64,000 bases of DNA. Origin: Amarolinea aalborgensis (GTDB taxonomy: Bacteria; Chloroflexota; Anaerolineae; SSC4; Amarolineaceae). The DNA is taken from contig NZ_UETR01000003.1 in the NCBI RefSeq assembly GCF_900491745.1, positions 248,001 to 312,000 on the forward strand. Direction: 5' to 3'. Numbering within the stretch: the first letter of the stretch is position 1; every line of letters begins with the position of its first letter. Position numbers and translations under genes: made by a program. Shown here piece after piece: positions 25,382 to 32,440 of the stretch. The notes below the pieces were generated by a model, which was not told the origin of the DNA, ran no database searches, and was given only the letters and a program-made list of their open reading frames with translations.

Positions 25382-26596
25382 ATGGACGAAATCAAGCGCA
25401 TCCTCATCTTGATGGCTGACGCAGGTTCCGGTCACCGCAGCGCAGCCGAGGCAATTGCAGAAGCCTTGAAGGAACTGCACGGCGCAGAATGCCTGGTGGA
25501 GATCGTCAATCCGTTGGATGATGCCCGCACGCCAGGTTTTTTGCGCGATAGCCAGACTGCTTATGACCAAATCGTGCAGCGCATGCCGGAGCTGTACAAG
25601 CTCGGCTATGACCTCAGCGACGCGCCCTTGCCCACGGCTGTCATGGAGAGCGCGCTGACGGTCGCCTTGTTCGACATCATGCGCGATCTGGTGCGCAGCC
25701 GCCGGCCGGATGCCATTGTGACGGTCTACCCAGACTATCTCGCGCCGCTTGGCGCGGTCTTCACCCTGGCCGGGCAGCACGTGCCCCTCATTACCGTGGT
25801 CACGGACCTGGTGACGGTGCACCGATTATGGTTCAACGACAGCAGTGATCTTTGCCTGGTGGCAACGCAGGACGCGTATGATCTTGCTGTCGGATCCGGT
25901 CTCGCGGCGGACAAGGTCAGGATCACCGGCATCCCGGTTAATCCCAAGTTATCAAGCGATGTACGCGCACCAGCGGCCATCCGCGCCGCTTTGGGCTGGC
26001 AGCCTGACGTGACGACCGTCCTGGCCGTCGGCGGCGCGCGCGTCTTGCACCTGGTGGAGACGCTGCACGCCCTGGATCAAGCCGGATTGCCGCTGCAAAT
26101 GGCGGTGGTCAGCGGCGGCGACGACGAGGTCTATCGGCAGTTGTGCGACACAGACTGGCATACCCCGACCCATGTTTATGACTTTGCGGAGGATATGCCC
26201 AGCCTGCTGCGGGCAGCCGATGGCATCATCTGCAAGGCCGGTGGGCTGATCGTCTCCGAAGCGCTGGCCTGCGGGCTGCCGATCTTGCTGGTCAGCGTGA
26301 TCGAGGGCCAGGAGACTGGCAATGCCGAGTATATCATCGCGGGCGGCGCCAGCGAACGCGCTGGCAGCCCAGCCGAAGCCCTGGAGATCATGCGCCGCTG
26401 GCTCGACAACGGCAGCGAGCTGCTGGCTGAGCGCGCCCGCAAGGCGCGCGGGCTGGGGCGTCCCCGTGCGGCGTATGACGTGGCCGAACAGGCGTGGGCT
26501 GCGGCTGTGCGCGGCCCTTATCCTTCTCCCGATAACGAAAAACTGCCCAGGCTGACCAGCCTGCTCAATCTATTCAACCTCCCCCGGGGAGACTGA
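25382..26596 (+). CDS. GT28-type glycosyltransferase (MGDG synthase / UgtP-like)
   Basis: 404 aa. The ATG at 25382 is used because AAGGAGG is at 25365-25371; an upstream in-frame ATG at 25271 lies in the MITE target duplication. N-terminal ILMADAGSGHRSAAEAIAEAL (GSGH at 15-18) and the later TVVTDLVTVHRLWF, GIPVNPKL and GLIVSEALACGLPILL motifs match processive diacylglycerol glycosyltransferases and plastid MGDG synthases. They add sugars to membrane diacylglycerol from UDP-sugars at the cytoplasmic face. The MurG relation is more distant. It is followed 17 nt later by a GH13 enzyme. Confidence 0.82.
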   Translation: MDEIKRILILMADAGSGHRSAAEAIAEALKELHGAECLVEIVNPLDDARTPGFLRDSQTAYDQIVQRMPELYKLGYDLSDAPLPTAVMESALTVALFDIMRDLVRSRRPDAIVTVYPDYLAPLGAVFTLAGQHVPLITVVTDLVTVHRLWFNDSSDLCLVATQDAYDLAVGSGLAADKVRITGIPVNPKLSSDVRAPAAIRAALGWQPDVTTVLAVGGARVLHLVETLHALDQAGLPLQMAVVSGGDDEVYRQLCDTDWHTPTHVYDFAEDMPSLLRAADGIICKAGGLIVSEALACGLPILLVSVIEGQETGNAEYIIAGGASERAGSPAEALEIMRRWLDNGSELLAERARKARGLGRPRAAYDVAEQAWAAAVRGPYPSPDNEKLPRLTSLLNLFNLPRGD

Positions 26597-26613
26597 ACGG
26601 GAAGGAGAGCTTC

Positions 26614-28398
26614 ATGAGCAACAAGAAGAAAATCAGCGGTATGGGTGCGATCCCGCACGCCGGGGGAGTCGCGTTTCGGGTGTGGGCGCCCAACGCAAAG
26701 CGAGTCTCCGTCGTCGGCTCGTTCAACGGATGGGACGGTCAGAAAAATCCCATGCGCGCCGAGGGTAATGGTACGTGGTACATTGACATTGCCAACGCGC
26801 GCGTTGGTGATCAGTACAAGTTCTTGCTGACAACCGCGCTGGGCGAGTTGATGCGCATTGACCCCTATGCCCGTGAGGTGACCAATTCAGTCGGCAACGC
26901 GATTATCTACGACTCGAGCTTCGACTGGAAGGGGGATGACTTCCAACTTGCGCCCTGGAACGAGCTGGTTATCTACGAGCTGCATGTCGGCACCTTCAAC
27001 GAGAAGGAAGACAACGTGCCCGGCAAGTTCGCCACGGTCGCATCCCGCCTTGGGCACCTGAAGAAGCTCGGCGTCAACGCCATCGAGATCATGCCCATCG
27101 CCCAGTTCGCGGGCGAACGGTCATGGGGTTACAACCCTTCCCATATTTTTGCGGTTGAGACCGACTACGGCGGCCCCCTGGGGTTCAAGCGATTCGTCAA
27201 GCGCGCCCATGAGCAGGGCATCGCGGTGATTCTCGACGTGGTTTACAACCACTTCGGCCCCAGCGACCTCGATCTGTGGCAGTTCGACGGCTGGTCCGAA
27301 AACGGGCGCGGCGGAATCTACTTCTACAACGACGAACGGGCGACCACGCCGTGGGGCGACACCCGGCCCGATTATGGACGCAGCGAGGTCCGCCAATACA
27401 TCCTCGATAACGCCCTGATCTGGCTTGAGGAATACCACGTGGATGGTCTCCGCTTCGACGGCACCGTTTACATTCGGACCCCCGCCGGCCCAGGCAGCCC
27501 TGACCTGCCCGAGGGCTGGAGCCTACTGCAGGACATCAACAGCTTGGTTGCTCAGAAATTCCCCGGCCGCCTCACGATTGCCGAGGACTTGCAGAACAAC
27601 GCATGGCTGACCGCGGACGTTGCGTCTGGCGGCGCCGGATTCGGCTCGCAGTGGGATTCCAACTTTGTCCACCCCATCCGCCAGGCGGTAATTGCGACAC
27701 AGGATGAGCAGCGCTCGCTCGCCGCCATCCGCGACGCGCTCTGTTATCGCTACAACGATGACGCCTTCGAACGGGTCATCTACAGCGAATCGCACGACGA
27801 GGTGTCGAACGGCCAGGCGCGCGTGCCGCACGAGGTCAACCCAGAGGACCCCACGGGCTGGTACGCACAGAAACGTTCGACCCTGGCCGCGGCGATGGTC
27901 TTTACGGCCCCCGGCATCCCCATGCTCTTCCAGGGCCAGGAGTTTCTCGAAGGAGGTTGGTTCCGCGACACCGTCCCGGTGGACTGGGATCAGCGCGAGG
28001 AGTTCCAGGGCATCGTGCGACTGTACCGTGATCTCATCCGGCTGCGGCTGAACCGCAGCGGCTGCACGCGCGGCCTCTGCGGGCAGTTCACGCAGGTCTA
28101 TCACCTGGACGATGATCGCAAAGTGATCGCTTTCCACCGTTGGGACAAGGGTGGACCCGCGGATGACGTCGTGGTCGTGGCTAACTTTCTCAATGAGCTG
28201 CAGGATGGCTACGTCATCGGCTTCCCGGCTGCAGGAAAATGGAAGCTCCGATTCAACAGCGATCGGCAGGATTACAGCGAAGCCTTCGAAGGTCATGCGA
28301 GCACTGATGTGGTGGCCGAAGCGGGCGAGTACGACGGCCTCCCCTTCCACGCCGCGCTCTCGATTGGCCCCTACAGTGTGTTGATCTTCTCGCAATGA
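26614..28398 (+). CDS. GH13 alpha-glucan enzyme, branching-enzyme/trehalohydrolase-like
   Basis: 594 aa, cytoplasmic (no signal). N-terminal CBM48/Ig-like domain (FRVWAPNAKRVSVVGSFNGWDG, about 21-42), then an (alpha/beta)8 barrel. Conserved regions: VVYNHFGPSD, GLRFDG with nucleophile Asp282, TIAEDLQ with acid/base Glu324, and SESHDEVSNG with Asp395. The C-terminal domain ends GPYSVLIFSQ. The set fits the GH13 subfamilies of 1,4-alpha-glucan branching enzyme and maltooligosyltrehalose trehalohydrolase; I cannot separate them. AAGGAGAG precedes the ATG. The sequence after the TGA stays open in frame and encodes a dockerin-like tail. Confidence 0.8.
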   Translation: MSNKKKISGMGAIPHAGGVAFRVWAPNAKRVSVVGSFNGWDGQKNPMRAEGNGTWYIDIANARVGDQYKFLLTTALGELMRIDPYAREVTNSVGNAIIYDSSFDWKGDDFQLAPWNELVIYELHVGTFNEKEDNVPGKFATVASRLGHLKKLGVNAIEIMPIAQFAGERSWGYNPSHIFAVETDYGGPLGFKRFVKRAHEQGIAVILDVVYNHFGPSDLDLWQFDGWSENGRGGIYFYNDERATTPWGDTRPDYGRSEVRQYILDNALIWLEEYHVDGLRFDGTVYIRTPAGPGSPDLPEGWSLLQDINSLVAQKFPGRLTIAEDLQNNAWLTADVASGGAGFGSQWDSNFVHPIRQAVIATQDEQRSLAAIRDALCYRYNDDAFERVIYSESHDEVSNGQARVPHEVNPEDPTGWYAQKRSTLAAAMVFTAPGIPMLFQGQEFLEGGWFRDTVPVDWDQREEFQGIVRLYRDLIRLRLNRSGCTRGLCGQFTQVYHLDDDRKVIAFHRWDKGGPADDVVVVANFLNELQDGYVIGFPAAGKWKLRFNSDRQDYSEAFEGHASTDVVAEAGEYDGLPFHAALSIGPYSVLIFSQ

Positions 28399-28407
28399 TC
28401 GAGCGCG

Positions 28408-28530
28408 GTTTTCCAGCTGGTCACCAGCGCCTTTGGCCTGAATGCGCCGGCCTGCGACTTCAACAAGGACGGAACCGTGAACGTGGCGGATATTCAGTTT
28501 GCGGCGAATCGCTGGCGGATCGGCTGCTAG
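28408..28530 (+). pseudogene. dockerin-like C-terminal relic, in frame after the GH13 stop
   Basis: The translation ends ACDFNKDGTVNVADIQFAA followed by NRWRIGC and a stop. This is a calcium-loop dockerin/EF-hand-like end of the kind closing the secreted proteins at 34051 and 62183 here. It has no start codon or ribosome site. It lies in the same frame as the GH13 gene, separated by one TGA and three codons. Either a relic of a lost secreted gene or of a fusion. Confidence 0.65.
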
Positions 28531-28613
28531 ACGATAGCCGGGGCGTGGGCGGTTGAATCCGCGGCTACCGTTACGAAGACTTCGGCGAGCCGTCGGCCGC
28601 TGCCGACTGGCAG

Positions 28614-28634
28614 CAACCGCCGCAGGGCGGTTTT
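28614..28634 (+). terminator. Rho-independent terminator after the GT28/GH13 operon
   Basis: AACCGCC (28614-28620) pairs with GGCGGTT (28625-28631), loop GCAG, followed by TT (28632-28633). Confidence 0.7.
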
Positions 28635-28666
28635 GTCGTTGTTGCAGCGACTTCAGTCGCCCGGCG

Positions 28667-28767
28667 TGTACAACAAACGTGAAGGAGCCAGCCCGGCAAG
28701 TCATTCGTATGTCACACAGACAACCATCGTTTGTGCTGATGACCGGGCCGCGCCGTTCGGCTATACT
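28667..28767 (+). promoter_or_regulatory. conserved promoter block, copy D (before small protein gene)
   Basis: GTACAACAAACGTGAAGG, then TCGTTTGTGCTG, -35 ATGACC (28739-28744), 17 bp, -10 TATACT (28762-28767). From GTACA to the -10 is 95 bases. The rest of 28531-28849 holds only the terminator above. Confidence 0.7.
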
Positions 28768-28849
28768 TTCACTGATGATAATCGTAACCCACGAGATTAA
28801 TGATCGTACAAGAGCGCCCACGGGGCAATGATCGCACAAAGGAGTTCAG

Positions 28850-29059
28850 ATGATGGTAGACGAGACTAAAAAGACCGATGAATTGGCTGCTCACATTGAG
28901 GGGATTACCCCACCGGCATCTGCGGCCAAAGACGCGACTGCAGCGCAGCCTGCTCGCGCTGGAACCGGGCCCGCGCACAAGCGGCTGTCTTATGGCGAAC
29001 GCAAACATCTGCGGCGGCAAAAGCAGGCCGGTGAGATCAAAGTAACGCCGCGGCGCTAA
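28850..29059 (+). CDS. Small hydrophilic basic protein, unknown
   Basis: 69 aa, not recognised. Ala/Thr-rich acidic N-terminal half, then a strongly basic C-terminus (HKRLSYGERKHLRRQKQAGEIKVTPRR) that could bind nucleic acid. No signal or membrane segment. GGAG at 28841-28844 serves ATG 28850 or 28853. Its reality is supported by the ribosome site and by promoter block D 83 nt upstream, the same block used by the stress genes, so it is likely a regulon member. Confidence 0.65.
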   Translation: MMVDETKKTDELAAHIEGITPPASAAKDATAAQPARAGTGPAHKRLSYGERKHLRRQKQAGEIKVTPRR

Positions 29060-29106
29060 CGGTTTCGTTCAGGTCGCAAGTCACTACCCGGAAGAATTTT
29101 GCAGAC

Positions 29107-29139
29107 AAGACGCCAAGAACTGTTTTCTCTTGGCGTCTT
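29107..29139 (+). terminator. hairpin after the small basic protein gene
   Basis: A perfect 12-bp stem AAGACGCCAAGA / TCTTGGCGTCTT with a 9-nt loop, starting 48 nt after the stop. Probable terminator, also resembling the dispersed CGCCAAGACGC repeat family of this window. Confidence 0.6.
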
Positions 29140-29261
29140 CGCGGTTCCCCACACTTGTACATTTCCAAATACCGAACTGCCAAGACGCAAAGGCATTTTC
29201 GTGCATGGTGGTGCGCCCAGGGCATGGCGGGCTGGTTTGAACAAACCGATGGCGGTTTCAT

Positions 29262-29305
29262 TTGACAAACTCCGCTCTGCGCGAGATACTTTGCGCAATT
29301 TGTCA
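29262..29305 (+). promoter_or_regulatory. promoter with flanking inverted repeat before DUF362 gene 1
   Basis: Consensus TTGACA (29262-29267), 17 bp, GATACT (29285-29290). TGACAAA (29263-29269), overlapping the -35, and TTTGTCA (29299-29305), near the start point, are exact inverted repeats, as expected of a repressor site. Confidence 0.65.
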
Positions 29306-29310
29306 CTTAG

Positions 29311-29338
29311 TGTGGGCCGACGAGAGCGTCGGCCCACA
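29311..29338 (+). other. 5' leader hairpin before DUF362 gene 1
   Basis: TGTGGGCCGACG / AGAG / complement: a perfect 12-bp stem lying 31 nt upstream of the ATG. Possible attenuator or mRNA stabiliser. With the two entries above it accounts for most of the 310-nt gap 29060-29369, which otherwise holds a degenerate dispersed repeat at about 29178-29240. Confidence 0.65.
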
Positions 29339-29369
29339 AAGTCTATCTTGCGACATCGAAGGAGATGCC

Positions 29370-30539
29370 ATGCCAAGCACCGTCTATTATGCTTCGCCCC
29401 GCCAAACGCGGCTGGAAGCCAACGAAACGCTGCCGATCAAGCTGGACCTGATCGTGGACAAGCTGGGAATACGCGACCGCGTCAAGGGTGAGAATGTGGC
29501 GATCAAGATGCACCTGGGCGGCAACGTCGGCTACTCGACCTTGCACCCGGTGTTCGTGCGGCGTGTGGTGCAGGCGGTCAAAGAGGGCGGCGGCCGACCT
29601 TTCATCGTGGATCTGAACTGGTCCGCGGGCGACGCGGCCGGCCGCGGCTACACCCCTGAAACCCTGGGCTGCTCGATCTTCCCCATCGGCGGCATGGACG
29701 AGCATTACTACTACCGACATACGCACCCGTTCAAGAACCTGAGCGAGTGGATGCTGGGCGGCGGCATCCAGGATGCAACATTCCTGATTGACCTCTCGCA
29801 CCTCAAGGGCCATCCGTCGTGCGGCTTCGGCGGCGCATTCAAGAACCTGGCCCTGGGCTGTATGATGCAGCCAACGCGCGGGGCCATGCACGACGCCTGT
29901 CATTTCGATCCGTACTGGTTCCCTGAGCGCTGCCCCGATCCCCAGGTGCGCGCAGCCATCATCGCCGCGTGTCCGCATGGGGCCGTGGTGCAAGACAAGG
30001 AAAACGCAGACAGCCTGCACCTGCACTTCGAGAACTGCAACCAGTGCGGCCGCTGCCTGCAGGTGGCGCCGGCCGGCTCCTTGAAGATTGACCCGGTGAA
30101 CTTCCACGCGTTTCAACAGGCGTGCGCGATTTCGGCCAGCCTGACCCTCTCCACCTTTGCGCCGGGCAAGACCACTTTCATCAACATCGGTACGCATATG
30201 ACGCCGGTCTGCGACTGCTTCGGCTTCACCGGCCTGCCGATCCTGCCTGACGTCGGCATCTTCGGTTCGGACGACATCGTCGCAATTGACCAGGCATCCC
30301 TGGACATGATTGCCCGCAGCCGCTTGATCGAGGAGAACGTCCCGCTCTCGATGGAACCCTGGTACACCGAAGGCCATCCCTTCCAGCACCTGCACGGCCC
30401 GCTCAAGGATCCGTACAAGGTCGTCGAGTACGGCGAGAAGCTTGGCCTGGGATCGCGCAGCTACGAGCTGATTGACGTGATGCCGGTCGAGCAGATCGCG
30501 CGCGCGCCCCTGGGCTACATCAATCTGCATGCCGACTGA
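29370..30539 (+). CDS. DUF362 iron-sulfur protein
   Basis: 389 aa. The ATG at 29370 follows GAAGGAGA. Motifs: IKMHLGGNVGYSTLHPVFVRRVV near the N-terminus, LSHLKGHPSCGFGGAFKNLALGCM in the middle, a single ferredoxin-like cluster motif CNQCGRCLQVAP, and CDCFGF later. This is the DUF362 fold with an inserted 4Fe-4S site, a widespread cytoplasmic family without a settled function. A second DUF362 protein, exported, lies 321 nt downstream on the same strand; the two may act together (inference). Confidence 0.82.
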   Translation: MPSTVYYASPRQTRLEANETLPIKLDLIVDKLGIRDRVKGENVAIKMHLGGNVGYSTLHPVFVRRVVQAVKEGGGRPFIVDLNWSAGDAAGRGYTPETLGCSIFPIGGMDEHYYYRHTHPFKNLSEWMLGGGIQDATFLIDLSHLKGHPSCGFGGAFKNLALGCMMQPTRGAMHDACHFDPYWFPERCPDPQVRAAIIAACPHGAVVQDKENADSLHLHFENCNQCGRCLQVAPAGSLKIDPVNFHAFQQACAISASLTLSTFAPGKTTFINIGTHMTPVCDCFGFTGLPILPDVGIFGSDDIVAIDQASLDMIARSRLIEENVPLSMEPWYTEGHPFQHLHGPLKDPYKVVEYGEKLGLGSRSYELIDVMPVEQIARAPLGYINLHAD

Positions 30540-30551
30540 CTTGAAAATAGC

Positions 30552-30728
30552 CCTGTAACGCAATCCGCCGGATTGCAGCGCCCCGCGCCCTGTAACGCAA
30601 TCCGCCGGATTGCAGCGCCCCGCACCCTGTAGCGCAATCCGCCGGATTGCAGCGCCCCGCACCCTGTAGCGCAATCCGCCGGATTGCAGCGCCCCGCGCC
30701 ACGCAGGCAAGCCGCCGGCTTGCGCACC
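30552..30728. repeat. REP-like array: four 37-bp palindromic units plus one diverged unit
   Basis: Units start at 30552, 30589, 30626 and 30663 (period exactly 37). Each has the hairpin GCAATCC-GCC-GGATTGC. A fifth unit (from about 30700) has GCAAGCC-GCC-GGCTTGC, where both arms changed so the pairing is kept. 37 is not a multiple of three, so this is not coding. Confidence 0.85.
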
Positions 30729-30860
30729 ATTTTCGTTCACGGTTGTGCGCCGAGCGCATGGACAACTGAATTGAAGACGCTTTAACGCCAAGACGCAGAG
30801 GCGCAAGGATGCAAAGGCATTCTCATTCACGGTTGTGCCCCCGGAGGATGGCGAACTGAC
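30727..30860. repeat. two copies of a dispersed intergenic repeat
   Basis: CATTTTCGTTCACGGTTGTG (from 30728) and CATTCTCATTCACGGTTGTG (from 30818) are two degenerate copies of a roughly 42-bp unit. A third is near 29198. The sequence CGCCAAGACGC lies between them. With the REP array this fills the gap 30540-30860. The ribosome site of the next gene lies inside the last copy. Confidence 0.6.
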
Positions 30861-32009
30861 ATGATGAATCGCCGGCAGTTCTGCCAGAAGGTATTTTGGT
30901 TCGGCGGTGTGCTGGCCCTGGCACCCTTCATCGAAGGCTGCGCCGAGCCAGCATCAGCGCCGCCTGCAGACACCCCCTTACCCACGGCAACGTCAAGGGC
31001 GGCCGTTGGTCCAACCGCCGCGGCGCCGACCGCCACGGCGACGAATCCGCCGACAGCCATCTCTCAGTCTACGCCAGGCGCCACGGCCTCTCCCACCGTC
31101 ACGCCTGATTCCTCCTTGGCGACGGTCGCGCTGGTCAGCACCACCGACCGCGTCATGGGCGTGCGTCGCGCCATCGAGCTGCTCGGCGTCCACGCGATTG
31201 GCGGGCGCCATGTGTTGCTCAAGCCGAACTTCAACAGCGCGGCCGCGACGCCTGGTTCCACGCATGACGACGTGCTGCGAACGCTGCTCGCCAGCCTGCG
31301 CGACCTGGGCGCACGCTCGATCACCCTGGCCGACCGCAGCGGTATGGGTGCGACGCGCCGGGTCATGGAGCAAAAGGGTATTTTTGCCCTAACCAAGACG
31401 TTTGGGGCGACGGTGGTGGTGTTGGACGAACTCCCGGCCGACGCCTGGGAAATCAGCAACGGGAACGACACCCATTGGAAGCGCGGCTTCCCGGTGCCGA
31501 AGCTCCTGCTGGACGCCGAGTGTGTGGTTCAGACCTGCAATCTAAAGACCCACCGCTACGGTGGGGATTTCACCCTCTCCCTGAAGAACTCGGTCGGCTT
31601 CGTCGCCAAATCGCATGGCGCCTACAACTACATGAACGAGCTGCACGGCACAGACGACCAGCGCCGGATGATCGCCGAGATCAATACGGCCTACCAACCG
31701 GCGCTCGTCGTTCTGGATGGTGTGGAGGCGTTTGTCAAGGGCGGGCCAGACACCGGCACGCGTGCTGCGACCGGGGTTATCCTGGCCGGCGTTGACCGCG
31801 TGGCGCTCGACGCCGCCGGGGTGGCGATTCTGCGCTTGTTCGGCACGACGCCAGAAGTCAGCCACGGCCACGTCTTCGAGCAGGAGCAGATCGCGCGCGC
31901 GGTCGAGCTTGGCTTGGGCGTGGACTCGCCGTCCAAGATTCGCTTTGCCACCGGTGACGAGGCCAGCCAGGCGTATGCAGCTCGCATCGAGGCGGTGTTG
32001 GGGGCCTAG
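30861..32009 (+). CDS. DUF362 protein, Tat-exported lipoprotein type
   Basis: 382 aa. The N-terminus MMNRRQFCQKVFWFGG carries a twin-arginine motif, and a hydrophobic stretch ends in IEGC, a lipobox-like site with Cys at about 27. So it is probably exported folded and lipid-anchored. A Thr/Ala/Pro linker follows (about 30-90), then the DUF362 domain (LLKPNFNSAAATPGSTHDDVL; CNLKTHRYGGDFTLSLKNSVGF). Unlike its upstream neighbour it lacks the CxxCxxC cluster. Tat export suggests a cofactor-containing or tightly folded protein. GGAGG lies 14 nt before the ATG, a little far; ATG 30864 is equally possible. Confidence 0.8.
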   Translation: MMNRRQFCQKVFWFGGVLALAPFIEGCAEPASAPPADTPLPTATSRAAVGPTAAAPTATATNPPTAISQSTPGATASPTVTPDSSLATVALVSTTDRVMGVRRAIELLGVHAIGGRHVLLKPNFNSAAATPGSTHDDVLRTLLASLRDLGARSITLADRSGMGATRRVMEQKGIFALTKTFGATVVVLDELPADAWEISNGNDTHWKRGFPVPKLLLDAECVVQTCNLKTHRYGGDFTLSLKNSVGFVAKSHGAYNYMNELHGTDDQRRMIAEINTAYQPALVVLDGVEAFVKGGPDTGTRAATGVILAGVDRVALDAAGVAILRLFGTTPEVSHGHVFEQEQIARAVELGLGVDSPSKIRFATGDEASQAYAARIEAVLGA

Positions 32010-32044
32010 CCGGGGTCACGACAAACAAAGTTGGAGGGGCTTTC

Positions 32045-32326
32045 ATGACGGTAAACAATTCCATCCCAACGAACTTGCGGAAGATCACGGTGATGTTGCC
32101 CGAAGCGCTCTTGTCGAGACTGCGTGAGCATGTGCCGGCTCGACAGCGCAGCCGGTTCATCCTTGAAGCGATCGAGGAGCGCCTGGCGCTGGAGGAACAG
32201 ATCACCGCACTGGCGGAGACAGCGGGGGCGTGGTCTGACCAGAACCATCCCGAGATGCCCACCGATGAAGATATTGATCATTGGTTGGACAATCTGCGCC
32301 AGTTGTGGAGTAAGAAGGAATCATAG
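32045..32326 (+). CDS. Antitoxin-like protein without a toxin partner
   Basis: 93 aa, with GGAGGGG before the ATG. The N-terminal half (RKITVMLPEALLSRLREHVPARQRSRFILEAIEERL) looks like a ribbon-helix-helix or CopG-type DNA-binding module. The C-terminal AGAWSDQNHPEMPTDEDIDHWLDNL strongly resembles the tail of the VapB-type antitoxin that starts at 39419 (AGAWEDADHPELIDGAAIDRWI). In that family a PIN toxin follows directly; here the next 110 nt hold no complete gene, so this is an orphan antitoxin. Confidence 0.7.
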   Translation: MTVNNSIPTNLRKITVMLPEALLSRLREHVPARQRSRFILEAIEERLALEEQITALAETAGAWSDQNHPEMPTDEDIDHWLDNLRQLWSKKES

Positions 32327-32440
32327 AACCAGGCCGACTTCTCAGGCATCTCGGGCCTCAGCCTGGCTCCCCTGCCCGAGGAATTCGCGTAGTACACAAC
32401 GATTCCACCATGCGCAGATTATACAGATTTCCGTCCGTTG

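Noticed and set aside
27523..28839. 438-codon open frame on the minus strand
   Set aside because: Antisense to the GH13 gene and running over the terminator and promoter block D.
29099..29491. 130-codon open frame before DUF362 gene 1
   Set aside because: It covers hairpins and repeats and overlaps the start of the real gene.
30552..30728. CRISPR array
   Set aside because: Units of 37 bp follow each other without spacers and each is a palindrome; no cas genes.
30515..30830. Cys- and Arg-rich open frames on the minus strand
   Set aside because: Translation of the 37-bp REP units and the neighbouring dispersed repeat.
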